Below are positions 24,729-36,980 of a stretch of DNA of 46,392 nucleotides, in pieces; position 1 is the first letter of the stretch; the number at the start of each line of letters is the position of its first letter. The DNA is from Puniceicoccales bacterium (GTDB lineage Bacteria > Verrucomicrobiota > Verrucomicrobiia > Opitutales > UBA953). The DNA lies in contig JAISSQ010000043.1 of the NCBI GenBank assembly GCA_031273045.1, positions 1-46,392 on the forward strand, read 5' to 3'. The position numbers and the translations under genes were made by a program. The notes below the pieces were generated by a model, which had not been told where the DNA came from, made no database searches, and worked only from the letters and a program-made list of their open reading frames with translations.

Positions 24729-27176
24729 TCACAGGGCGGCGAGGAGGCGGGAGCCGAGTTGGTTGCAGGCGGCGGCGGCGAGCCACGCGAGGACGGTCAT
24801 GAAGAAAAAGGACGCCGCCGCCCAGCGCCAGCCGGCTTCCTGTCGGATGGTCGCGAGGGTCGCGCCGCACTGCGAGCACAGGGCGAAGAAGAGCATCAGC
24901 GCGAGCACTACCGGCAGGGTGTAAATGGGTTTGCCGGCAAGCGCGCCGGCGGTGTCGCTCCAACGCGATTTGGCGAGGGCGGTCTTCAAGTCCTCGCTTT
25001 CCTCGTCCACTTCGCCGCCGAGGGAGTAGGTGATGCCGAGGGTGGAGACGATGACTTCGCGGGCGGGGAAACTGGCGAGGATGCCGACGGTGATTTTCCA
25101 GTCGAAGCCGCAGGGGGCGAAGAGGGGCTGCGCCCATTTGCCGAAGCGGCCGAGGTAGGAGTTCTCGACGTGCGCCTGCTCAATGGCGCGTTCAAGGGCG
25201 GCGTCGGCTTCGGATTTCTCATCACCACCGCCGGCGGCGGCGTCGGTGGCGGCTTTCGCGTCACCGGCGGCGGGCTTTTCAGCACCGGCACCACCGGCGG
25301 CGGCGGGCGCGGCGGTCTCTTTCGCTTTCGCGGCGAACTCGGTTTTGACGCGCTCTTCGACGGCGTCGTCGTGCGGGAAGTAGAGCAGTGCCCAGACGAG
25401 GACGGTGATGGCGAAGATGATGGTGCCGGCGCGTTTGACGAATTCGGCGGCGCTCTGCCAGACGCGCCACAGCACGTCGCGGGGCTTCGGGACTTGGTAG
25501 CGGGGCATTTCGAGGACGAAGGGCTGCGCGCGGGTTTTGAGGATGAAGCGGGTGAGGACCCACGCGGTGGGGACGGCGACGGCGAGGCCGGCGAGATACA
25601 TCGCCACGAGGAGCGCGCCGGCGGTGGCGGGGCCGAGTTGGGGCGTGAGGAACGCCGCGAGCATCAGCGAATACACCGGCAGTCGCGCCGAACAACTCAT
25701 GAAGGGGACGGCGAAGATTGTGGCGGCGCGCGCCTTGGGGTCCTCGATGGTGCGGGTCGCCATGATGCTCGGAATGGCGCAGGCGTAGCCGGAGAGGAGC
25801 GGGACGAAACTTTTGCCGTTCAGCCCGCACCACGAGAAGAGTTTGTCCATCAGGAACGCGGCGCGCGCCATGTAGCCGCTGTCCTCAAGCAGCGCGATGA
25901 AGAGGAACAGCAGCATGATTTGCGGCAGGAAACTCAGGAACGCGCCGACGCCGGCGATGACGCCGTCCTGAACGAGCGATTGGAGCAGGGGGGCGCTTTC
26001 GAGCGCGCCGCCGGCGGTGTCGGACAGCCACGCGAAGAGCGTCTCCAACCAGCCCTTGGGATACTCGGCGAGGAAGAACACGGCGAGGAACACCGCCGCC
26101 ATCGCGCCGAAGAAAATCAGCGTCCCCCAAACGCGGTGCAGCAGCACTTTGTCTATGCGGCGCGTGCGCGACTGCGCGACGGCCTCGCGGTCGGTGACGG
26201 CGCCGGCGAGCGCCTCCTTGATGCGCTCGTAGTGCAGCACCGGCTCGGCGGCGAACGGGTTCAGACCGCCGTGGCGGACGCGCTCGCGGGCGGCGCGGAC
26301 GAGGTGCGCGATGCGTTCGCGGCGGGCGGCGTCGCCGGCGGTGAGACGGTCGAGGACAGGCGTCGCGGTGTCGAAGAGCAGGCGCTGCAATTCGGCGTCG
26401 GAGGGAAGGGCGGCACCGGCGGCGGCGGCGGCGGCAGTGTCGGCGCCGGCGGCGTTGTTTTGGGCGTCGCGCGCGAGGCCGTCGCGCAGGATTTGGAGCG
26501 CGTCGGTGACGCACGGTTTCCACGCGACGCGGCTCATCCGCGGGCGGTGGTCGAGGACGGTTCGCAGCGCGGCGCGAATCTCGTGGATGCCCTCGCCGTG
26601 CCACGCCGAGGCGAGCACCACCGGCACGCCGCCGAGCCGCTCGCCGAGTTTCGCCGCGTCAACGCGGATGCGGAACTTGCGCACGGCGTCGGCGTGGTTG
26701 ACCACGATGGCGAGCGGGATGCCGAGTTCCGCGACCTGCGAGGCGAGGAAGAGGTTGCGCAGGAGGTTCGTGCCGTCGGTGACGACCAGCACGGCGTCGG
26801 GCGCGGGCGTGTCCGGCAACCGGCCGCACAGCGCGTCAATGACGATGCGCTCGTCGAGCGACGTCGCCGCGAGCGAGTAAAGCCCCGGCAGGTCGAGCAG
26901 TTCGGCGCGGCGGCCGTCGTCGAACACAACCGTGCCGGAGTGCTTCGCGACGGTGACGCCCGGATAATTCCCGATGCGCTGCCGCAGCCCCGTGAGCGCG
27001 TTGAACAGCGAGGTCTTGCCCGTGTTCGGATTGCCGATGAGCGCGATGAGCGGCGGACGGGACGCGCCGGCGGCGGCGTTGCCGGCGGTGGCGTTGCCGG
27101 TGGTGGAAGCGGGCGCGGTTTCGACGGCATTTTTTGCCGCGCCGGCACCGGCGGTGGTGGTGGAATTTTCGGACAT
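24729..27176 (-). CDS. feoB: Ferrous iron transport protein B
   Basis: An inner-membrane Fe(II) transporter with a cytoplasmic G domain. The 815-residue product starts with a repeat-coded Ala/Thr/Asn-rich tail of about 38 residues. The G domain follows: G1 GNPNTGKTS, G2 region YPGVTVAKHSG, G3 DLPGLYSL, G4 NHAD (the usual second residue Met is His) and G5 SAWHGEG. The membrane part contains the family's Gate motifs, including YACAIPSIMATRTIEDPKARAATIFAVPFMSCSARLPVY. A second low-complexity insert (APAAAGGAGAEKPAAGDAKAATDAAAGGG) interrupts the segment before the last helices, encoded around 25200-25345. It follows feoA by 29 bp and is followed by a ketosynthase gene after 17 bp. FeoB suggests life at low oxygen. 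Confidence 0.96.
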   Translation of the reverse strand: MSENSTTTAGAGAAKNAVETAPASTTGNATAGNAAAGASRPPLIALIGNPNTGKTSLFNALTGLRQRIGNYPGVTVAKHSGTVVFDDGRRAELLDLPGLYSLAATSLDERIVIDALCGRLPDTPAPDAVLVVTDGTNLLRNLFLASQVAELGIPLAIVVNHADAVRKFRIRVDAAKLGERLGGVPVVLASAWHGEGIHEIRAALRTVLDHRPRMSRVAWKPCVTDALQILRDGLARDAQNNAAGADTAAAAAAGAALPSDAELQRLLFDTATPVLDRLTAGDAARRERIAHLVRAARERVRHGGLNPFAAEPVLHYERIKEALAGAVTDREAVAQSRTRRIDKVLLHRVWGTLIFFGAMAAVFLAVFFLAEYPKGWLETLFAWLSDTAGGALESAPLLQSLVQDGVIAGVGAFLSFLPQIMLLFLFIALLEDSGYMARAAFLMDKLFSWCGLNGKSFVPLLSGYACAIPSIMATRTIEDPKARAATIFAVPFMSCSARLPVYSLMLAAFLTPQLGPATAGALLVAMYLAGLAVAVPTAWVLTRFILKTRAQPFVLEMPRYQVPKPRDVLWRVWQSAAEFVKRAGTIIFAITVLVWALLYFPHDDAVEERVKTEFAAKAKETAAPAAAGGAGAEKPAAGDAKAATDAAAGGGDEKSEADAALERAIEQAHVENSYLGRFGKWAQPLFAPCGFDWKITVGILASFPAREVIVSTLGITYSLGGEVDEESEDLKTALAKSRWSDTAGALAGKPIYTLPVVLALMLFFALCSQCGATLATIRQEAGWRWAAASFFFMTVLAWLAAAACNQLGSRLLAAL

Positions 27177-27205
27177 CGCGGAGTTTGTGTTGATTTTCGG
27201 GAAAC

Positions 27206-27430
27206 TCACAGCACCTCGACCTCGACGGAGTCCGCCTCGTTCTTGCGCACACTCACGCACTGGTTCTGGAACTCGATGGCGAGCGGGTCGCCCAGCGGGG
27301 CGACGTGGGCGACCTTGACGAGCATTCCGGGCAGCAAACCGAGCGCGAGCAACCGCTGGTCAACGGTGTTCTCGGCGCGCAATCGCGTGACCCGCGCCAT
27401 GCGTTTCAGGGGAAGTTCGGAGAGTTTCAT
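27206..27430 (-). CDS. feoA: Ferrous iron transport protein A
   Basis: A small cytoplasmic SH3-like partner of FeoB, 74 residues, the usual size. MKLSELPLKRMARVTRL, the conserved RLLALGLLPGMLVKVAHVAPLGDPLAIEF core and the C-terminal VSVRKNEADSVEV match FeoA domains. It is the first gene of the feoAB unit. The ATG at 27430 lies just downstream of a 17-bp dyad (27445-27461) that could control the operon. Confidence 0.95.
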   Translation of the reverse strand: MKLSELPLKRMARVTRLRAENTVDQRLLALGLLPGMLVKVAHVAPLGDPLAIEFQNQCVSVRKNEADSVEVEVL

Positions 27431-27444
27431 CGGACGTGCCTGTT

Positions 27445-27461
27445 TTGAGATTTTGTCTCAA
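27445..27461. promoter_or_regulatory. 17-bp dyad between feoA and the GTPase/ABC gene
   Basis: TTGAGA-N5-TCTCAA is a perfect 6-bp inverted repeat with a 5-bp centre, placed 15 bp before the feoA ATG in an otherwise GC-rich divergent region. Position and symmetry fit an operator for a dimeric repressor, possibly iron-responsive, but it does not match the classical Fur or DtxR consensus that I know. It could serve both divergent genes. Confidence 0.5.
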
Positions 27462-27574
27462 TGTCGCGGGCGAACACCGCCGGCGCAAGCGGGAAACTTT
27501 CCCCGCCACCTCCGGCGGGCGATGGTTCTTCCGTCCCGAATCGGGCACCGGGTCTGCTTGGTGGCGCGGGTGAT

Positions 27575-29359
27575 ATGCGACTGATTACCGTGGCTGGACC
27601 GCCGTCGTCGGGAAAGACATCGGTCATTTTGAAAACGCTCGAACATTTGCGCGGCGAAGGGCTGCGCACCGGCGTCGTGAAGTTCGATTGCCTCGGCGGG
27701 GGCGACGCCGAGACGTTCCGCGCCGCCGGCTTTCCGGCGCTCACGGGGCTGTCGTCGAACTTTTGCCCCGACCACTATTTTTTGACGAACATCGAGGACT
27801 GCGCGGCGTGGGGGCACCGGCGCGGGCTGGACTTCCTCGTCAGCGAAAGCGCGGGGTTGTGCAACCGGTGCGCACCGCACGTGCGCGGACATTACGCGGT
27901 GTGTGTGCTCGACAACCTGTCGGGCGTCGAGACCCCGCGCAAAATCGGGCCGATGCTGCGCACCGCCGACCTCGTTCTCGTGACGAAGGGCGACATCGTC
28001 AGCCAAGCGGAGCGCGAAGTTTTCGCGTTTCGTGTGCGGCAGAGCAACCGGCGGGCGCGTCTGCTTTTTGTTAACGGCATCACCGGTCAGGGCGCGTGGG
28101 AAGTCGCGCGAGTTTTGCGCGCCGAGGCGCCCGACGACGCGCCGCTCACCGGCGCACGAATGCGTTTCTCGGTGCCGTCCGCCGTGTGCTCCTACTGCCT
28201 CGGCGGGACACTCATCGGCAGCGAGCACCAGCATGGCGCCGTGCGAAAAATCACGATTGAGGAAGAGGGCGGCGACAGGGAGCGGGGAGCGCGGAGCGGG
28301 GAGCGGGGAGGAAGTGCGAAAAAGGAAAATGAAATTGCTGCCGGCGGCGCCGCACTATCTCCCCGCTCCCCGCTCCCCGCTCCCCGTTCCCCAGCACCGC
28401 CCTGCTCCCCGCTCGCTCCCGAATTCTTCGCCTTGCACCGGCTTCCGCCGCCGGCGGAGCACACCGACCTCCGCACGTGGTGGGACGCGCAGTCGTGGGA
28501 GACGCGCAACGATGCCGGTTGGGATTTCGAACACTTGCGCGAGGCGCTCGACGCCTACCACGCCGCCAACGCCGGTCTCGCAGCGTTTGCCGCGCCGGCG
28601 CCCCGCTTCATCGAAATCCGCCCAGGGCGCGACAAGTCGGGCGTCCCCGAACGGCACACGCTGCGCCTCGTTCCGGGCGAAGTTGTCTGCGTCGTCGGCC
28701 CCACCGGCAGTGGTAAAAGCCGGTTGCTCGCCGACATCGAATGCCTCGCGCAGGGCGACACGCCAACCGGCCGCGTCGTCCTGCCCGACGGCGAACCGCC
28801 GGCACCGACGACGCGCTTCACCGGCGAAGGCCGCCTCGTCGCGCAAATCACGCAGAACATGAATTTCGTGATGGACCTCGCCGCCGGCGACTTCCTGCGG
28901 CTTCACGCCGCGAGCCGCCTCGCCGACCCAGCCGCCGCCGACGCCGCTGTCGCCCGCGCGCTCGACGCCGCCGTGTGCATGTCCGGCGAACCGTTCACCG
29001 CCGGCACGCCGCTGACGCAGTTGTCCGGCGGTCAGTCACGCGCCCTGATGCTCGCCGACGCCGCCTTCCTTTCGCCCAAGCCCGTCATCCTGATTGACGA
29101 GATTGAGAACGCCGGCGTTGACCGCATCCGCGCCCTCGAATTTTTCACCGGCGGCGGCAAAATCGTTCTGCTCTCGACGCACGACCCGCTGCTCGCGCTC
29201 TCCGGCACACGCCGGCTCATCATACGCAACGGCGGCGTCGCCGACGTCATCGAGCCGACGCCCGCCGAAGCCGCGACCCGCGCCCGCCTGCTCGCGCTCG
29301 ACGCCGAACTCACCGCCGCCCGCAACCAACTACGTCAAGGCCAACGATTAGAAGGTTAA
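27575..29359 (+). CDS. Fusion of a G3E/HypB-like GTPase domain and an ABC-type ATPase domain
   Basis: The 594-residue protein carries two P-loop domains. The N-terminal one has GPPSSGKTS (8-16), ADLVLVTKGD as an NKxD-like element and LLFVNGITGQG, resembling UreG/HypB-type metallochaperone GTPases. It has two CXXC pairs, CNRC (96-99) and CSYC (205-208), that could bind a metal. The C-terminal one is an ABC ATPase with Walker A GPTGSGKS (375-382), signature LSGGQ (483-487), Walker B KPVILIDEIENAG and the switch STHD. No membrane helix is present. The linker (about 234-280) is coded by an inverted pair of CCCCGCT heptamer arrays. The start at ATG 27575 gives the canonical first strand; an earlier ATG at 27461 overlaps the feoA dyad. 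A role in metal-cofactor assembly or delivery is inferred from the domains and the feoAB context. Confidence 0.8.
   Translation: MRLITVAGPPSSGKTSVILKTLEHLRGEGLRTGVVKFDCLGGGDAETFRAAGFPALTGLSSNFCPDHYFLTNIEDCAAWGHRRGLDFLVSESAGLCNRCAPHVRGHYAVCVLDNLSGVETPRKIGPMLRTADLVLVTKGDIVSQAEREVFAFRVRQSNRRARLLFVNGITGQGAWEVARVLRAEAPDDAPLTGARMRFSVPSAVCSYCLGGTLIGSEHQHGAVRKITIEEEGGDRERGARSGERGGSAKKENEIAAGGAALSPRSPLPAPRSPAPPCSPLAPEFFALHRLPPPAEHTDLRTWWDAQSWETRNDAGWDFEHLREALDAYHAANAGLAAFAAPAPRFIEIRPGRDKSGVPERHTLRLVPGEVVCVVGPTGSGKSRLLADIECLAQGDTPTGRVVLPDGEPPAPTTRFTGEGRLVAQITQNMNFVMDLAAGDFLRLHAASRLADPAAADAAVARALDAAVCMSGEPFTAGTPLTQLSGGQSRALMLADAAFLSPKPVILIDEIENAGVDRIRALEFFTGGGKIVLLSTHDPLLALSGTRRLIIRNGGVADVIEPTPAEAATRARLLALDAELTAARNQLRQGQRLEG
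28278..28420. repeat. Inverted pair of CCCCGCT heptamer arrays inside the GTPase/ABC gene
   Basis: The left array (28278-28311) is the AGCGGGG orientation and the right one (28360-28392, with a second run to 28420) is CCCCGCT. They can pair as a long GC-rich stem around a loop of about 50 nt. The coding frame stays open through both arms, giving RERGARSGERGG and then SPRSPLPAPRSP. Confidence 0.85.
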
Positions 29360-29360
29360 G

Positions 29361-29427
29361 CATCCCTCAACCTTCATCCCTCATCCTTCATCCTTCAACC
29401 TTCATCCTTACTCTTCATCCTTACTCT
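29361..29427. repeat. CATCCTT heptamer array between convergent genes
   Basis: About nine heptamers of the CATCCTT/CAACCTT/CATCCCT type begin 1 bp after the stop of the GTPase/ABC gene and run into the stop codon of the GH2 gene. It is the same family as the arrays upstream of the DUF1501 gene at 5.7 kb. Confidence 0.85.
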
Positions 29428-31370
29428 GCCACTTCTGCCATTGCCTTGATGACCGCCTCGTTTGCGGCGCGGACGGCCGCCTCGTCAATCTTGATGACTT
29501 TGCGGTCGTAGGTCATCAGCCCGTTGATTTCGGTTTCGACGTCGGTGGTCTGCGTATAGACGGCGCCGGTGAAGCACTCGCGCGCCTGCGCCTCCAACTG
29601 TTTCGCGAAGCCGACGTAGCGCGCCGTGACCTTCGCCTTGTCGCCTTCCTTGACGTAGCCCCAACCGCTCTTCGCGTTCCACTGGTGACCGGCGACGTTC
29701 ATGCCGATGCCGCCGTATTCGCCGAGGACGTTGGCGCGGTTCTCGTCGCGCAACCGGATGGTGCGCGGGAACGGGTAGTCGTGCAGGTCGAAGATGTCGC
29801 CGCACGCGCGGTAATTGCCGCCGCTGGCGGGGTTGACGAGGCGGGTCGGGTCCTGCGCCTTCGTCCACGCGGCGACGCGCTCGGTGTCGAACTGCCCCCA
29901 CGCTTCGTTGAACGGCACCCAGACGACGACGCTTGGGTTGGGGCGGCACAGCGCGATGATTTCGCCCCACTCGCGGTAGAAGTTCGCGATGGACTCCGGC
30001 GAGCGCGTGGCGTCGCGTCCGCCGTCTTTGCGCCCCGGTTCCCAACGGCCGCCGGCGGCGCAACTCGGCATGTCCTGCCAGACGAGGACGCCTTCGCGGT
30101 CGCAGTGGTAATACCAGCGCGCCGGTTCAACCTTCACGTGTTTGCGAATCATGTTGAAGCCCCACTGCTTGGTTTTGCGGATGTCGAAGAGCAACGCCTC
30201 GTCGGTCGGCGCGGTGTAGAGACCGTCTGGCCACCAGCCCTGGTCGAGCGGTCCGTAGTGGAAGAGCGGGCGGTTGTTGAGTTGGAGGCGGATGACGCCG
30301 GTGGCGTCGCGCGCGAGTGAGATTTTGCGAAACGCGGTGTAGGAGCGGACGGTCTCGGCGGCGGTCTTGCCGTCGGGGTAGAGCGTGACTTCGAGGTCGT
30401 AGAGCGCGGGGTCGTCGGGCGACCACAGGCGGGGCTTGGCGACGCGCAGCCGGTTGTCGCCGTTGAGCGGGACACGCCGCGCTTCGGCGACGAGCGCGCC
30501 GGCGGCGTCGCGCAACCGGATGTCGAGCCGCGCCTGCGGGTCTTGCTTGTCGGCGTTGACGACGACGGCGAGCGTGCCGTTGTCAATGTCGCTGTCGGCG
30601 CGCACGCCGGTGATGTGGTTTTGCTCTGGCACCGGTTCGAGCCAGACGGTCTGCCAGATGCCCGTCACCGGCGTGTACATGATGCCGTGCGGACGGGCGA
30701 CCTGCTTGCCGCGCGGTTGGAAACTGCCTCGCGCGTCGGTCGCGTCGAACACGCGCACGACGAGCGAATTCTTCGCGCCGGCGTCCGTTTTCAGCAGCGG
30801 CGTGATGTCGAACGAAAACGGCGCGAACCCGCCCTTGTGCGAGCCGACGGGCGAGCCGTTGACGAACACCTCCGCCAGCCAGTCCACAGCGCCGAAGTTC
30901 AACACCACGCGCTTCCCCGCCCACGCCGCCGGCACCGCGAACTCGCGCGAATACCACAGCCGCTGCTTGTCCCCAACGGTGCGCCCGACGCCCGACAGCG
31001 CGGACTCCACCGCGAACGGCACGAGGATTTTCCCCTCGAACGCCGCCGGCTGCGGCGCGTCCTTCGGCGTGATTGCGTAGTCCCACAGCCCGTTCAAGTT
31101 GAGCCAGTCCGCGCGCACCAGCAACGGACGCGGATACTCCGGCAACGGCGCCTCTGGCGACACCTTCTCCGCCCACGGTGAACGAATGCGCTCGCCGGCG
31201 ATTTTCCACGGCGCGGCACCGGCACTGCCGGCGGCGGCACCGGTGGCGGCACTGCCGGCGGAAATGCATCCGGCGAGCAGCAGCGCGGAGAGCGAACGCG
31301 CGAGGCGCGGCAGACGGGACGGGCGGGTGGCGGGAGGAGCGGGATGAGCGAGCGGAGCAAAAAGTTTCAT
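29421..31370 (-). CDS. GH2 family glycoside hydrolase, predicted lipoprotein
   Basis: The 649-residue enzyme has a lipoprotein signal (LSALLLAGC lipobox near residue 35). Behind it are a jelly-roll sugar-binding domain ([28 protein letters not shown]), an Ig-like domain, and a TIM barrel. Catalytic residues are visible: acid/base Glu489 in [11 protein letters not shown] and nucleophile Glu551 in NVLGEYGG. This fits GH2 (beta-galactosidase, beta-mannosidase, beta-glucuronidase and relatives), and substrate specificity cannot be decided. It is a retaining, envelope-anchored enzyme in a region rich in other glycosidases. It diverges from thiC across a 77-bp gap. The N-terminus is Pro/Ala-rich before the hydrophobic core, but the lipobox is clear. 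Confidence 0.9.
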   Translation of the reverse strand: MKLFAPLAHPAPPATRPSRLPRLARSLSALLLAGCISAGSAATGAAAGSAGAAPWKIAGERIRSPWAEKVSPEAPLPEYPRPLLVRADWLNLNGLWDYAITPKDAPQPAAFEGKILVPFAVESALSGVGRTVGDKQRLWYSREFAVPAAWAGKRVVLNFGAVDWLAEVFVNGSPVGSHKGGFAPFSFDITPLLKTDAGAKNSLVVRVFDATDARGSFQPRGKQVARPHGIMYTPVTGIWQTVWLEPVPEQNHITGVRADSDIDNGTLAVVVNADKQDPQARLDIRLRDAAGALVAEARRVPLNGDNRLRVAKPRLWSPDDPALYDLEVTLYPDGKTAAETVRSYTAFRKISLARDATGVIRLQLNNRPLFHYGPLDQGWWPDGLYTAPTDEALLFDIRKTKQWGFNMIRKHVKVEPARWYYHCDREGVLVWQDMPSCAAGGRWEPGRKDGGRDATRSPESIANFYREWGEIIALCRPNPSVVVWVPFNEAWGQFDTERVAAWTKAQDPTRLVNPASGGNYRACGDIFDLHDYPFPRTIRLRDENRANVLGEYGGIGMNVAGHQWNAKSGWGYVKEGDKAKVTARYVGFAKQLEAQARECFTGAVYTQTTDVETEINGLMTYDRKVIKIDEAAVRAANEAVIKAMAEVAE

Positions 31371-31372
31371 GA

Positions 31373-35891
<4,519 letters not shown>

Positions 35892-35924
35892 CGCAGGGAG
35901 GAACGTTTTGTGGTGCGGTCCGAA

Positions 35925-36830
35925 CTATTTGTTCGCGGCGGGCGCGGCGTTGCCGGCAGCACCACCGGTGGCGGCGGACGGCGCGGGGGCGGCGGTCGAG
36001 GGCGGCGGTTCGTTGGAGAAGTCAAGCAGTTCGACCTCGAATTCGAGCGTCGCCTTGGGCGGAATCGCGCCGCCGCCGCCGGTGTCGCCGTAACCGAGCG
36101 AGGCCGGCACGTAGAGCAGGATTTTTCCGCCCTTGCCGATTTTTTGCAGACCTTCGCCCCAGCCCGGAATGACCTCGTTGAGGCGGAATTCAACCGGTTG
36201 GTTGCCGTGTTTCGCGGAGGAGTCGAAAACCGTCCCGTCAACGAGTTTGCCCACGTAGGTCACTTTGACCTTCGAGGTGATGACCGGTTTTTCGGCGCTG
36301 CCCGGCACGACGATTTTGTAACGCAGACCGGTGGGCGTGTTTTTGACGGTGGCGTCCTTGTCCTTTTCGCGCAGGAAATCCTTGTTTTTGGTTTCCCATG
36401 CTTTGAGGCGCTCTTCGTTTTTCGCCTTCATTTTGGCCTCGTTCGCCTTGGCCTTCTCGGAGAGGAATTCTTGGAAAAAGGGCGTGCTTTCCTTGAATTG
36501 CGCGGAGAGGTCTTCGCCGCTCGCGCCGCGCCGCAGACCGCTCGTGATGTGGTCGATTTCACCGGAGGTGAAGCCGAAAACTTCGAGCGGAAGGGGCTCG
36601 CGCCCTTGGGCGATGAACCAACCGAGGGCTTCGAGCAATTTTGCTTTTTGCGCCTCGGTCAGGGGCTTGGGTGCCGGAGCCACCGGAGCCACCGGAGCCG
36701 CCGGCACTGGCGCCGGTTCCGCCGGCGGTGTCGTGGCGGCGGGGGTTGCCGCCGGTTTTTCGTCGGCAAAAAGCGCGGTTGTTGTCATGGCGGAGGCCAG
36801 AGCCGCCGCGAGGAGGAGTTTTGAACGCAT
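35925..36830 (-). CDS. Exported FKBP-type peptidyl-prolyl cis-trans isomerase
   Basis: The 301-residue protein has a signal peptide (MRSKLLLAAALASAMTTTALFA), an Ala/Pro-rich linker and a helical dimerisation-type region (about 55-150, with FKESTPFFQEFLSEKAKANEAKMKAK). The FKBP domain follows: VKVTYVGKLVDGTVFDSS, VIPGWGEGLQKIGKGGKILLYVPASLGYGDTG, IPPKATLEFEVELLDF. This layout matches periplasmic FkpA/Mip-type foldases that help secreted proteins fold. A repeat-coded Ala/Gly tail ends the protein. Start ATG 36830 gives a clean signal peptide; an upstream ATG at 36869 adds 13 less likely residues. It may be co-transcribed with the secreted rhamnosidase 33 bp downstream. Confidence 0.93.
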   Translation of the reverse strand: MRSKLLLAAALASAMTTTALFADEKPAATPAATTPPAEPAPVPAAPVAPVAPAPKPLTEAQKAKLLEALGWFIAQGREPLPLEVFGFTSGEIDHITSGLRRGASGEDLSAQFKESTPFFQEFLSEKAKANEAKMKAKNEERLKAWETKNKDFLREKDKDATVKNTPTGLRYKIVVPGSAEKPVITSKVKVTYVGKLVDGTVFDSSAKHGNQPVEFRLNEVIPGWGEGLQKIGKGGKILLYVPASLGYGDTGGGGAIPPKATLEFEVELLDFSNEPPPSTAAPAPSAATGGAAGNAAPAANK

Positions 36831-36980
36831 ACGAGACCGGCACACTGACACGCCGCCGCTTGCGGGCAACCAAAAAGTGCGGGGCAGGGCGGCGGCGGAC
36901 GGCGGCGGCGTTGCCTATGGGCGTTGCCGGTGGCTGAAATGGCTGGCACGGGGTCTGCTTTTTGCGGGGAAAACCTTGTG

